Shown: positions 1 to 9,093, counted from the first letter of the stretch. The stretch: 64,000 nucleotides of DNA from an uncultured Bacteroides sp. (GCA_947646015.1 CANSEY010000019.1:1-64000); one strand, 5' to 3'. Made by a program: numbers and translations. Notes: generated by a model not told the origin, from the letters alone.

Positions 1-176
1 TTTTTGAGCGCTAATATACTAAAAATATTAGGTGTGTTTGCGGAGAATCAGAAAGGTATAAAATAAAGAACTCCATCTATATAATTAACGATCACAAAAT
101 ATTCATTAAAATCTGTGATTACCTATACAATTATTAGCATAATAATTTAATAAAAGGTTTAGAGGAAGTACTGCTT

Positions 177-1283
177 ATGCATCAGAAAGGTTTACTAACA
201 TACGCATTAAACTTAATTGGTAATCTTGTCTATATAGACGAAGTTGACACAGGGCAGCTTTGCAATTGTTATTGTCCATCATGTAAGGAAAAATTGGTAG
301 CGAAAAATGGTGGAATGAAACGTGTCCATCATTTTGCTCATGCTTCTGGAGTAGATTGTGAAAATGCATATGAGACTATGTTGCATCAGTTGGCAAAATT
401 AAGAGTTCAAGAGGCATTTCTATCTAAAGAAGTATTTAATGTTGGTTTTGAGTATCGTTCATATTGCCCACATGTAAAGACATGTGCATTCGTTAGATAT
501 GGAAATTGTTATATATCAACTCATAAAAGATTCAATTTAAAAGAGTTTTATGACTCATGTGAACAAGAAATACAGTATGATTCAATTAACAGACGCTCTG
601 ATTTGAAAATATTTTCGTCTAAGAAGCCTCAATTGGCGCCTATATATATTGAATTTTTTGTTACTCATGCAAGTGATGTATCTAAATTGCATAATGGTGG
701 TAAAATTATTGAAGTTAAGATTGAATCTGAAAATGACATTCAAAGAATTGTCGATGATGGTTTCATTGAATCCTCTAAATGTGATAGCAGGCTCCTAGAA
801 GGAATAGAATCTGAAAATATAAGTGAAACAACGTTTTGGGGATTCAAGTCGGAGGACTATGATGCTAAAAATATTACACAAGAGATAGAATTTTCTCGTT
901 ATATTCTATATGCATCCGGTAAGTCACAATGTTATCAAGACACATCTTTGTGTAAGAATATAGCTAAAGTTAGGAAACAATCTCTTTTGGAAATATGCAT
1001 TCATACACCTGTTGCTTTTGGAGTATATGAAATGGTTAAATATCAAGGATATAAAAGATTTGGTATTAAGAATTGTTTATACTGTAAAAATTTTGTTGAC
1101 AGCTATGACGGCTCAGGAAAACTATGCCGCTTGTATAAATATTTAGGAATAGACCGGTTTGAGCAACATGATACTGCAAGAGCAAAATCTTGTCCTTCTT
1201 TCTTGATAAATCAAGATGAAATGAATAGGGAACTTGAACATTTTGATTCTTTGAATAATAGGGAATATACCGAGCTTGAATAA
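177..1283 (+). CDS. CoiA-like protein with N-terminal Zn cluster and nuclease-like core
   Basis: A 368-residue protein. The N terminus has a cysteine cluster (Cys29, 31, 33, 36) followed by HHFAH at residues 51-55, the layout of the CoiA competence-protein family, where a zinc-ribbon-like segment precedes a PD-(D/E)XK nuclease-like domain. The middle has an Asp (RSDL) followed by a hydrophobic strand with Glu (IEFFVTH), which could be that nuclease core. A second cysteine set at about residues 299-342 (CxxC, then single cysteines) may bind another metal. CoiA acts in processing incoming DNA in naturally competent Firmicutes; the role of homologues on mobile elements is not known to me. The gene is opposite to the mobilization genes and has its own terminator. 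It looks AT-rich beside its neighbours, which suggests transfer. The family call is moderately sure, the function is not. Confidence 0.6.
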   Translation: MHQKGLLTYALNLIGNLVYIDEVDTGQLCNCYCPSCKEKLVAKNGGMKRVHHFAHASGVDCENAYETMLHQLAKLRVQEAFLSKEVFNVGFEYRSYCPHVKTCAFVRYGNCYISTHKRFNLKEFYDSCEQEIQYDSINRRSDLKIFSSKKPQLAPIYIEFFVTHASDVSKLHNGGKIIEVKIESENDIQRIVDDGFIESSKCDSRLLEGIESENISETTFWGFKSEDYDAKNITQEIEFSRYILYASGKSQCYQDTSLCKNIAKVRKQSLLEICIHTPVAFGVYEMVKYQGYKRFGIKNCLYCKNFVDSYDGSGKLCRLYKYLGIDRFEQHDTARAKSCPSFLINQDEMNRELEHFDSLNNREYTELE

Positions 1284-1561
1284 TTTCCAACCACATAATA
1301 TTATCTGCAAGTCAAAACTTTTCTTTTCCCGCTAATTTGAGTTTTTCGTGTAGGATTTAGTTCATTATAATTCTAATGTAGGCATAAAGTATTTATAATT
1401 AATAAAGTACTCGATTTGAAATTTTGTTAATGCTTGCTATGCTTGAAATGAAGAGTTAAAAATAAATAATAAATAAAATGTGTGACAAGAGTTACAGCTT
1501 GAAAACTATAATTCTTGTCACATTTTTTTAGAACAGAAAGCTATTGTTTAATATTTTTTCA
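1284..1561. other. Intergenic region between convergent genes
   Basis: This 278-bp AT-rich stretch separates the CoiA-like gene from the last gene of the minus-strand mobilization cluster. Apart from the hairpin with a T-run at 1481-1529 I see no gene or RNA in it. Confidence 0.6.
1481..1529 (+). terminator. Rho-independent terminator
   Basis: A perfect 10-bp stem (TGTGACAAGA at 1481-1490 with TCTTGTCACA at 1513-1522) is followed by seven T. It lies about 200 bp after the CoiA-like gene and faces the convergent mobilization cluster. Confidence 0.75.
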
Positions 1562-2089
1562 TCAGGTTTTATTTCCAAGTAACTTATGAACTACTATCAC
1601 CATCGTAATTCCCAAGATCGCTATAAGCCCACATGCAGCAACCATCCTCCAAATTAACCAGGAATGCAAAAATTCTACATTCGCCACGATCATACAGATC
1701 AAAAAAGAGGATAGGGTAATTAGAATGACAATCAAAATATAAAATGCCTTATATGATAAATAAATGCGATTATCCATTTGAGCAATCCTTTGTTCTGCCT
1801 CAGTGCATTTGATCTCAATTTGGTCAATAAACCGGCCAAGAACGGTATTACCAAATTTAACAGCCTGATCTTGCGTATCCTGAGTAATAGACAGTTTGTA
1901 TTTTCCTAATAAATCTACCAATGCGGTAAGATCCGTCCTCAATCCATACACATTGTCATTCAACTCGGCAAGTTCTTTTACGTTTATACCAAGCAGACGT
2001 TTTTCCTCCTCAAGATATTCATTTTGAGGAGTACTTTTGGTAACCTGCACTTCCTTCATTTCAGCGGTAAAATCAAATTTCTTTTTCAT
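1562..2089 (-). CDS. Membrane protein of the mobilization cluster
   Basis: A 175-residue protein with a charged, probably coiled N-terminal part (about residues 1-110) and two hydrophobic segments at the C-terminal end (about 115-135 and 145-167). The gene starts only a few bases after the relaxase stop and is probably co-transcribed with mobC and the relaxase. Small membrane proteins after the relaxase are common on Bacteroides mobilizable islands, and a role in relaxosome docking at the helper secretion channel is possible, but nothing in the sequence proves it. I do not recognise a named family. Confidence 0.75.
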   Translation of the reverse strand: MKKKFDFTAEMKEVQVTKSTPQNEYLEEEKRLLGINVKELAELNDNVYGLRTDLTALVDLLGKYKLSITQDTQDQAVKFGNTVLGRFIDQIEIKCTEAEQRIAQMDNRIYLSYKAFYILIVILITLSSFLICMIVANVEFLHSWLIWRMVAACGLIAILGITMVIVVHKLLGNKT

Positions 2090-2093
2090 AAGC

Positions 2094-3302
2094 TCATCGT
2101 TTTAATCCAGTTTTCGGTTTCTTTCCTAAGGTACGAATGGCAGCACGGGCACATCTTTTTGCCCATAAGAGATCATCCTCGTCCTTATCTCTCCATGGTA
2201 ATTCGCTTTGTGAACCACCGCCACCTCCGGTTGGTGCATTGGGGACTTCCAGCAATCCGACAAATATTACTACTGCCATATCGGTTAACTCCTGTGAATT
2301 GGAGACGAAACGATAATCAAATTCATCGTTAAAATGGTTGAGTACCTTTTCTGGAATGTAGAACCGATGTTCCTGACCTTCGTGACTCAATGTATAGGGA
2401 ACCGTATTCGGATTGTAGATCTTATATTTGGTATAGTCAGCGGATGCCGATGGCTTCTGAATCTGTCTCGAATCAGTATCTTTAGGTTTGTTATTCGCTG
2501 CAATACCTGACCTATAATGAAGTTTCTCCCATGTGACAGGAAGTTTTGAAACCATCAAGTTTCTACCAATACCCAGATCGGAAGCTTTGTATTTCGTCCT
2601 TCCTTTCATGATTGCATATCCGTGAAGAATACCATCATCGTCCTTTCGCTCATGTATGGTGTATCCTTTCTTTGTCAATGCTGCTTTGTATTCATCCCAT
2701 GACCATGATGACATGGATTTAAGGACATTCATACAATCCCGTGTAACCAATATTATGTTGACATTTCTTACCTGTTTTGCTGTTATCCATCCACGTTTCT
2801 TTGCTACTCTTTCTGCTGCCCACTGGGCACGAAGGTGTATATTGTGGTCGTTGTTAATCTTTCCGTCTTCATCCATCCTGCAGACAGCAGCATGAAGATG
2901 AGGAACTCCGCTATTGGATTCCATATGGAGCCAGACTGTGTATTTGCTGTTGGCCAGATTGGTCGGACTGTTTCGTACTTTCCCGTCCTTGTCTTTGAAC
3001 GCCTGTTTGTCAAACTATTTAGCGAAATCCTGCCAAAGTTTTTGCCAGTCTTCAATGGTAAAGTCCTTGGTATGTTCGGGTGACGGACTAAGTTCAATTC
3101 TGATGACTGAGTTCTTCACCGGGCGGAAGCGGGAAAGAGTAAGTTGCATTGAATTCCAAACACCCATTGCATCTGGCTCCGATGGCATCATATTGTCCAA
3201 TATCCGGTAGATTTTTTCCGGATGTTTTTTATTATGTGATTCGCCGGTTATATAACGGATGTCGTTTATGCCATGCGATATTGCTTTAGCCTTTGCGATC
3301 AT
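2094..3302 (-). pseudogene. Relaxase (MobA/BmgA-like), interrupted by an amber codon
   Basis: Reading from 3302 on the minus strand gives about 95 residues of relaxase N terminus, then TAG at 3015-3017. The same frame then continues open for about 306 further residues to 2094. Across the stop the reading DFAK-stop-FDKQAF matches what I recall of intact Bacteroides relaxases, where Glu is expected, so a single base change is the simplest cause. The histidine triad motif HLHAAV, needed for metal binding in relaxases, lies after the stop and near an internal ATG at 2924. An intact enzyme would nick oriT and pilot the strand into the recipient. The start overlaps the mobC stop by 4 bp. Sequencing error and strain-specific suppression are alternatives to a true null allele. 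Confidence 0.85.
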
Positions 3303-3727
3303 GATTCTTCAGTTTTATTATTGGTTGGAATACTGTTCGGCTCTTTTACGGAATTTAGGAACTGGCAGACATTTTCTGCCACATAGCCAAGCTCCTTCAG
3401 CCAGTTCACCATAAATGGAATCTGGTTGAACATCATGTGCCGTTGGCTTGCACTCATTCCATGAAGGGCTGATGTGTATTTCACCAGGTCAGCACGGCAG
3501 TTGTCCAGATTCTGCAGAAGTGCAACTTCCTCTTTGGTGAGTCTTGCCTTTGGCTTATAATTATATGCCCGCGCAAGCAGATAATCGCTTACGGTCATTC
3601 CGCATTGTTCGGCCAGTGACTTGATATGTTCTTTCTGTCGGGGGCTGACTTTGGCCCCGATAAATACGGTTCTCCTGTTGTCCGGAGTCTCGTTCTGTTC
3701 TGTTTGTTTTATTATTTCTTTTTCCAT
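3299..3727 (-). CDS. MobC-like relaxosome accessory protein
   Basis: A 142-residue protein resembling the MobC/BmgB family of mobilization accessory proteins. The segment around residues 20-50 (VFIGAKVSPRQKEHIKSLAE and following) reads as a ribbon-helix-helix DNA-binding unit. The C-terminal half is helical with a conserved-looking NQIPFMVNWLKELG stretch. Such proteins bind oriT and help the relaxase open the strands. The gene sits directly after the candidate oriT and overlaps the relaxase by 4 bp, so translation of the two is probably coupled. It appears intact although its partner is broken. Confidence 0.85.
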   Translation of the reverse strand: MEKEIIKQTEQNETPDNRRTVFIGAKVSPRQKEHIKSLAEQCGMTVSDYLLARAYNYKPKARLTKEEVALLQNLDNCRADLVKYTSALHGMSASQRHMMFNQIPFMVNWLKELGYVAENVCQFLNSVKEPNSIPTNNKTEES

Positions 3728-4048
3728 GAAAATCTAATATTATAACGGGTTAAGGTGCGAGCCTGCGAGTACCGCACCGGCGAAGTGGCAAAGCCGGCGA
3801 GAGCGCCAATGTACAACCATAACGGAGTGGAGGTTATACCTTGGCATATCTCGCAACAGATACCTGTTGAAACTGCACGGCAAGCCGTGTCGTATATACA
3901 AATGAAATTGGCATTTCGACTGCTACCATAAGCGATATAAGTATTCTGGTTATCCAATAAAAGGGGAGAAGATGAATATTCCCTATAACGTCTTTATGAC
4001 TTTGCTTTATTCTAATATGTACACTCTGCCAATAAAGTAAAGCCGGAT
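3728..4048. other. Candidate oriT region upstream of mobC
   Basis: This 321-bp gene-free stretch lies between the ATPase gene and mobC, the usual site of oriT in Bacteroides mobilizable elements. It holds several inverted repeats: GGTGCG at 3754-3759 with CGCACC at 3773-3778 (13-nt loop), and CACGGC AA GCCGTG at 3876-3889. The motif CCGGCGA is repeated directly at about 3777 and 3796. The short open frames here have no coding signature. No nick site can be named from sequence alone. Confidence 0.5.
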
Positions 4049-5119
4049 TCAATAATGGCTGTCCGGGTTGATTTTATATTCCTTTCCCTCTTTTATGACC
4101 ATCCTTTTGTTACTGAGGAAGGTGGCAACTTTAACTGCTTTGTTATGTCCCAGCTTAATGTCCTGCAGTGCATATCCTTCCTTCAGCCGTTCCAGATAAT
4201 CGTCATAACTGGTAATACAGACGTTTGTAAAAGCTGCGTCCAGAGCTGCCCGATGCACGCTCTCGGAAATTTCCTTGTACGGATCAAACGGTTCTTTTAC
4301 AGGTCTTCCGATTTTCTTTTCCTGGGGTTGATAGGAATCCAGCAGTTCAGGTAAGACTTCATCGTTTATACGGAAAGCAAACGGTTCAAATGCCCGGTCA
4401 CGGATATGAATGGCTTCTACTACGCTCACTGTTCTGTCCATTTTGTCCACTTCTACCTGCATGACTGTTTCTGCCTTGTTATTCAGTTCCGTGCCGATGT
4501 GACCACGGGCATTCTCGTCATTCTTGTTCTGATGGAGAATGGTATGAATGTGAATCTGGCGGTCATCCGTCCATTGCATGAATCTGGAAATAATATCGGT
4601 CGCTTCACTGGGGGAATTGATATCATAAAGAAAGTCTCGGATGCCATCTATAATCACCAGTCCGAGATCGGGGATTGTGCCGATAGCCTGTTCGACTATA
4701 GCCAGACGTATCGGAGGGGCATACTTGCGCAAAGCCAGCATAATCAAATTATCTGGATTCTTGTCCTCCGGGAGTCCGGCAAGGCGCAGGATTCTTTTCA
4801 ATACCTTCTGGCAATGATGGCGTCCCTGTTCTGTATCAATGTACAGAACAGTTCGCTTATCCTCTGGAAATGATGAACGGTATTTCAGCACTGTTCCGTT
4901 TTTCAATGCTGACGCTGCAATGGCTGTAACGTTAAAAGTTTTCTTACTTTTGGCTTTGCCTATAGAGGCACTGAAGTTCCCCAGTGTACCGATTGCGGCA
5001 TCATCTACCATCAATACAACCGGTGACTGTTCATAAGCTCCGTTTGCACTTACAGCAGACTTCTCCATATAAGCGGTCAATTCCTCGTCAGTAGGAATTC
5101 TAATGTCTGTCTTGTCCAT
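4049..5119 (-). CDS. RepA-like AAA/RecA-fold ATPase of the mobile element
   Basis: A 356-residue protein with a RecA-type ATPase core. The P-loop is the variant SIGKAKSKKT at residues 52-61, and the Walker B strand is LVIIDG at residues 154-159. A TILHQNK segment follows, as in hexameric RepA-type helicases of mobilizable plasmids. The C-terminal 90 residues look like a separate winged-helix-type domain. These proteins probably unwind or replicate the excised circular form. The gene is 5 bp after the excisionase-like gene and probably in one operon with it. The family is sure; helicase activity is inferred. Confidence 0.85.
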   Translation of the reverse strand: MDKTDIRIPTDEELTAYMEKSAVSANGAYEQSPVVLMVDDAAIGTLGNFSASIGKAKSKKTFNVTAIAASALKNGTVLKYRSSFPEDKRTVLYIDTEQGRHHCQKVLKRILRLAGLPEDKNPDNLIMLALRKYAPPIRLAIVEQAIGTIPDLGLVIIDGIRDFLYDINSPSEATDIISRFMQWTDDRQIHIHTILHQNKNDENARGHIGTELNNKAETVMQVEVDKMDRTVSVVEAIHIRDRAFEPFAFRINDEVLPELLDSYQPQEKKIGRPVKEPFDPYKEISESVHRAALDAAFTNVCITSYDDYLERLKEGYALQDIKLGHNKAVKVATFLSNKRMVIKEGKEYKINPDSHY

Positions 5120-5124
5120 AGGCT

Positions 5125-5532
5125 TTACACGTTTTTAGGGTTAGCCTTACGACGGGTGGCAGCAAGCATCTTTGCCTGTTCTTCTTCAAAAGTCAGTGGA
5201 ACCTGTACCTTTCTTCCGGTCTCAAGCCATTTATCCAGTTCATCACGATAAACAAAAAGATGTTTGCCTTGTTTGATTACAGGAATGCCACCATGCTTGA
5301 CCTTATAATAAAATGAGGATTTGGATATGCCAAGGTAGGTACATACTTCATCCACTGTCATAGGAACGTGATGGTTCTCTTTGACTTTGTTTTGGACTGC
5401 CAGACTGTTTTTCAATACAGTTTCCAAACTTTCAATTCTCTTACATAATTCACCTACAACTGTAGGTAAATCGTTAAAGGTTAAATTTCTGAAATGCATA
5501 ATGTCTTTATTTGTTGTGTTTGAATATGCCAC
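5125..5532 (-). CDS. Excisionase-type helix-turn-helix protein
   Basis: A 135-residue protein. Residues about 58-110 form an excisionase/HTH_17-type domain (TVDEVCTYLGISKSSFYYKV, then a wing with VYRDELDKWLETG). The N-terminal half is probably helical. Proteins of this type bend DNA at the ends of integrated elements and direct excision, or regulate element genes. It precedes the ATPase gene by 5 bp. Being separate from the recombinase gene it may also control the replication and mobilization genes. Confidence 0.85.
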   Translation of the reverse strand: MAYSNTTNKDIMHFRNLTFNDLPTVVGELCKRIESLETVLKNSLAVQNKVKENHHVPMTVDEVCTYLGISKSSFYYKVKHGGIPVIKQGKHLFVYRDELDKWLETGRKVQVPLTFEEEQAKMLAATRRKANPKNV

Positions 5533-5597
5533 AAACTAAATCAATGACATTATGCAGAGAAATAGGAGAAGAGAATCATTTTCCGGTCTGTATTAAT

Positions 5598-6590
5598 TCA
5601 TTTTTTCTCACACTGCGCTTTGTTTATAAGAGTATAATCAAATTTAAAATCATCATATTTTGGACTGTCAATAGGAATCTGACTGTGTATAGTATCTTTG
5701 AGATTCTTGACAAGGTATCCCAAGGTTGCATTTTTTAATTCATTAGGAAATATGGTTTTTATGAAATTGGCTCTTTCTGATAATGATATGCCTAACCGTT
5801 CGCCTATATTCCAGACAAAATGTCGTAATGAAGGTGATGTAAGAGGAGTTTCCATTTTTGAACGAATGGGTTTATACAAATCTGATTGCCCACTTGCCAA
5901 ATGGTCTATGTTTTCATGTAGTATAAGCAGATTCTCTTTGGTAAGAAATTTTGCGGTAGAATAGGTGGTATATTCATGAATAGCATTTATAATCATTATT
6001 TTTCTCTCTAATTCTTTCTTCTGAATTTCTTCCATACGGCTTTCGAATCCCTGGAGATATGAAAAAGCTTCGGGTTTAACTTCTGAGGTAGGTTGTTGCT
6101 CCAAAACTTTTATTTCTTTCGAATCATCATGCTGCTCTGATATTGTAATGGATGTAACGATTTCAGAGCTGACAGCTTTATTTTCTGTCGTATCAGTATT
6201 TTTTGTCTTTTCCGGTAACTCAATCATTGAAATAACTTCTGTTGTATTGCTAACTTCAATCATTTCTATATCTGAAACTTCTACAGTTGGTTCACTGCAT
6301 TCTTCAATCATCATATCTGGTTTGGGAATAACCTTGTCAGGTATAGAATTTCTTTGATTATCAGAAAAGATCTGCGGACATTCATCCGTAAGGAATATAT
6401 AGAATACACGTTGTAATCCTCCGCACGTTATGATTATTACAAAGGTTCCTAATATTATAGGTGTTGTATACCTGGTCAGATCTATCTGGTGATTAATGTA
6501 CAGATATGTTGCAATTACTGAAAAAAGGATACAACTTACTGCAAGTATGAAACTTGTCTTTCGTGCCGATAATTTAATATTGTTTGTCAT
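5598..6590 (-). CDS. Membrane-anchored protein of unknown function
   Basis: A 330-residue protein with two hydrophobic segments near the N terminus (about residues 12-33 and 43-66). A long acidic, Glu/Thr/Ser-rich low-complexity stretch follows (about 90-180), then a helical C-terminal domain of about 140 residues. It lies between the recombinase and the excisionase-like gene in the same orientation. I do not recognise the family; position suggests an element-borne accessory gene, and low-complexity linkers like this usually join a membrane anchor to a soluble domain. Confidence 0.7.
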   Translation of the reverse strand: MTNNIKLSARKTSFILAVSCILFSVIATYLYINHQIDLTRYTTPIILGTFVIIITCGGLQRVFYIFLTDECPQIFSDNQRNSIPDKVIPKPDMMIEECSEPTVEVSDIEMIEVSNTTEVISMIELPEKTKNTDTTENKAVSSEIVTSITISEQHDDSKEIKVLEQQPTSEVKPEAFSYLQGFESRMEEIQKKELERKIMIINAIHEYTTYSTAKFLTKENLLILHENIDHLASGQSDLYKPIRSKMETPLTSPSLRHFVWNIGERLGISLSERANFIKTIFPNELKNATLGYLVKNLKDTIHSQIPIDSPKYDDFKFDYTLINKAQCEKK

Positions 6591-6769
6591 GTTCTGTAAT
6601 TATATGTATTAGTTTTTATGGCAAATATATTTTCTATTTCCAAATAGTTGTAATTAGTGACAGATAATCGTTGAGATTTTAAGAAAAATAAGCCTAAAGT
6701 ACGAAAATCATACTCTAAATCATACTATAATCATACTTTAGGCATATTATTTATATAGGCTACAGACTG
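6591..6769. other. Intergenic region with a hairpin holding three ATCATACT repeats
   Basis: The stretch between the membrane-protein gene and the recombinase stop is AT-rich and has no gene. ATCATACT occurs at 6707-6714, 6719-6726 and 6730-6737, with start-to-start spacing of 12 and 11 bp, inside the loop of the recombinase terminator. Confidence 0.7.
6692..6743 (-). terminator. Terminator-like hairpin after the recombinase gene
   Basis: GCCTAAAGTA at 6692-6701 pairs perfectly with TACTTTAGGC at 6734-6743. On the minus strand a TTATTTTTC tract follows, so it could end recombinase transcription. The large loop with three direct repeats is unusual for a plain terminator. Confidence 0.55.
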
Positions 6770-7885
6770 CTATTCTTTCCTTTTTAGGGTAATCTTATTG
6801 CTCGCTTCACGCTTGTTGCTGTCCACTACTTTCATGTATCTTTGAGTCGTGGTTATGCTCTTGTGAGCCATCATACTTTGTATGGTACGGATATCGGTTC
6901 CTGCAGCTCCCTGCAGGGTTGCGAATGTTCTACGATACGAATGGAATGTTATATTCTTTGTGATTCCGGCAGAACGAATCCATTCCTTCATGGGAACCTG
7001 GGGCCAGCACCTTTTCAAACCTTTGAATACCAAACCCTTCTTCTCAGGTGAGTATTCTATCAGCTTCAGGGCTTCATCACTAATGGGGATGATGTCTTCC
7101 GTCTTTGTTTTCTGTGTGATGGTGTGTACACATTTTCCTCCTGCTGCAAAATCAACGATTTCCTCCCAGCAGAGAGTAAGTATGTCACTGAGTCTCAAAC
7201 TAGTCAGGCACGAAAAGAGGGAAGCGGTTTTTAGAACTGGTATCTTGCATGGTGTTTCGGCCAGACAGTACAATTCCTCTACACTCAAATAGTCCTTTAC
7301 CACATCTTCCGGTTCAATCTTTTCCAGAAAATCATTTATGTTTGCCTTGATCAGCCGATTGCGATAGAGAATTTTCAGGAATCCTCTGAATGTGGACCAG
7401 TAGCCGGACGCAGAGTTTCGTGTAATATATCCATCCCGTTTTAGCTGTCTGGCATTGAGCAGATATTCACGAAACTTGTTGCACAGCTCCACATCAATTT
7501 CTTCGAAAGTACATTTGCCATGTACGAAGTTATAGAAGTGCTGATAAACGAATTCCCATTTCTGGTCGTGCTTGGGAAGTTGCTTACGGTAGTATTCCAG
7601 AAAATCTGCCTTATATTTCCTCTTGTCGAAGAAATCATATCGTTCGTTTACGATAGCTTCAAAGCGACGGCATCGGATGGCTTCTGCTTTCTCTGACATG
7701 GTTGCATTGAAGTCACGTTCCCGCTGATTCTTCGGATTTGCATAGATATAAATGTTCAAACCTTCGTGACGGATAGTCTTCATCGTTTCCTGGTCACGGT
7801 AGCCCGGATAATAGTCCAGATAGAAGGAAAGCATACCATTTTTTAACGGGCGGGTTCTCAAAGTTACAGTTTTACATTCTGACAT
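6770..7885 (-). CDS. Tyrosine recombinase (integrase)
   Basis: A 371-residue site-specific recombinase. It has an N-terminal arm-binding-like part, a SAM-like core-binding domain at about 90-190, and a catalytic domain to the end. The active-site set is visible: Arg231 (SLRLSD), Lys259 or Lys261 (TQKTKTED), His315 and Arg318 (HSYRRT), His341 (MAHKS) and Tyr350 (TQRYMKV). It belongs to the Bacteroides type of integrases with a phage-integrase SAM-like domain. Its place near the mnmE end of the element fits a role in integration at the mnmE 3' end. All catalytic residues are present, so the element may still excise even if it cannot mobilize. Confidence 0.93.
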   Translation of the reverse strand: MSECKTVTLRTRPLKNGMLSFYLDYYPGYRDQETMKTIRHEGLNIYIYANPKNQRERDFNATMSEKAEAIRCRRFEAIVNERYDFFDKRKYKADFLEYYRKQLPKHDQKWEFVYQHFYNFVHGKCTFEEIDVELCNKFREYLLNARQLKRDGYITRNSASGYWSTFRGFLKILYRNRLIKANINDFLEKIEPEDVVKDYLSVEELYCLAETPCKIPVLKTASLFSCLTSLRLSDILTLCWEEIVDFAAGGKCVHTITQKTKTEDIIPISDEALKLIEYSPEKKGLVFKGLKRCWPQVPMKEWIRSAGITKNITFHSYRRTFATLQGAAGTDIRTIQSMMAHKSITTTQRYMKVVDSNKREASNKITLKRKE

Positions 7886-8002
7886 AGTTACAAATGTTAT
7901 TAGTTGACTTAAATTTTGCGGTGAAGATGCACAATGACTTTATGCAGACCGCATTCAGCATAAAATCATTTTCCAGTCTGTATATCTGTCTGTACAGATT
8001 CA

Positions 8003-8878
8003 TTATCTGGCGCCCATAATGTGATCAAATTCCACTTTCAGGAATCTCACAAAGCGTCCTTTCTTCTCCCGTTTTATTTCGTGGAATTGCAGAATGCCGT
8101 AAACAGAATCCCGTGTGAGACTATACTTCTTCATGGCTTCCTGCACGGTATAGTATTCTGAAGAATCATCTTCGGTTGTCTTCTTGGACAGATCGAAGTG
8201 AAGTTTTGAGTAGAATATCTGGCCGTGCTCTTTCTTTGAAGGGATGTTGTTGCGGTAAACATGTGAACGGATGGCTACACGTGTCATCCCATAGTTTTTC
8301 TCGATTTCTTCCGGAGTGTACCATTCGGTCAAGGCGTCATCCGTCTTATATTTGGCAAATGCCGCATCTATGTGCTTTTTACTGTAATAATTGAACTGGC
8401 GGATTCTGACTTTGGGAACATTGTTTTGCCGGGTATAGGTCCACACCCATTTGGCGTTGACTTTGTACTTTTCCGCAATCTGTTCAGCGGTATAATACTC
8501 GGTAACGTCAAATTCATCTTTTGGTCTGAGAACTTCATAAGGTTTTGTTTTCAGCATAAATTCGATGTCGGTTCTTCTGATGAGCGACGTTCTTGAACTC
8601 AGCCTTGATGCACGAAGTTTGTCCTCCTTTACCAGTTTATAGACATACTGGCGAGAAACGCCCATTAGTCTGGCTGCTTGAGAAAAGGTAAAGTATTCCT
8701 GACTCTCCAGTTTGTTTTTTACCTCCATCATTTCCTGAAATTCGCGCATTTCCATTCTACGTTCCTTCATCCGGTGTTTATAACCTCTTTTGGAACATTG
8801 CGGACTACAATAATTAGTAGTGGTCTTTTTTGCCATGAAAGGCTTGCCGCACCACTGGCAGATTCTTTTTACTTCCAT
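8003..8878 (-). CDS. Zn-ribbon protein with several helix-turn-helix modules
   Basis: A 291-residue protein. A short N-terminal zinc-binding unit (Cys7, Cys10, Cys24, Cys28) is followed by a basic linker and about four excisionase-like HTH modules, starting near residues 62, 126, 190 and 242. Each begins with a segment like YYTAEQIAEKYKV or FTFSQAARLMGVS. The gene lies between the recombinase gene and the element edge, in recombinase orientation. A multi-site DNA-binding role at the attachment site or element promoters is likely by inference. A gene with the same Zn-ribbon and HTH start lies at the right end of this window beside another presumed element. Confidence 0.8.
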   Translation of the reverse strand: MEVKRICQWCGKPFMAKKTTTNYCSPQCSKRGYKHRMKERRMEMREFQEMMEVKNKLESQEYFTFSQAARLMGVSRQYVYKLVKEDKLRASRLSSRTSLIRRTDIEFMLKTKPYEVLRPKDEFDVTEYYTAEQIAEKYKVNAKWVWTYTRQNNVPKVRIRQFNYYSKKHIDAAFAKYKTDDALTEWYTPEEIEKNYGMTRVAIRSHVYRNNIPSKKEHGQIFYSKLHFDLSKKTTEDDSSEYYTVQEAMKKYSLTRDSVYGILQFHEIKREKKGRFVRFLKVEFDHIMGAR

Positions 8879-9022
8879 TTTTGTTATTCTCCATATTTTA
8901 GTGAAACATGAGCTTTTTACAGCTCGGATAATTTCCCTTTTTGTCTACTCACGTAAACCATTGTCAACACACGTCAACAAATGCGTCAGTGTGACATCGG
9001 GCAAAAGCCCTTAATTGTTCCG

Positions 9023-9042
9023 CGGTAGAAATACGGTAGAAA
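9023..9042. repeat. Tandem CGGTAGAAA pair, 11-bp period
   Basis: CGGTAGAAA at 9023-9031 is repeated at 9034-9042, about 145 bp upstream of the Zn-ribbon/HTH gene. An 11-bp period places both copies on one face of the helix, typical of arm sites for a recombinase or sites for an HTH protein. A pair with the same period lies before the similar gene at 63741. Confidence 0.6.
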
Positions 9043-9093
9043 AATATGGTGAACAACAGTATCCAACTGTTTATAACTGGATTTTTGGTAAAT

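Noticed and set aside
3712-4052. Two overlapping minus-strand frames in the candidate oriT
   Set aside because: No recognisable protein; they lie across inverted repeats typical of oriT.
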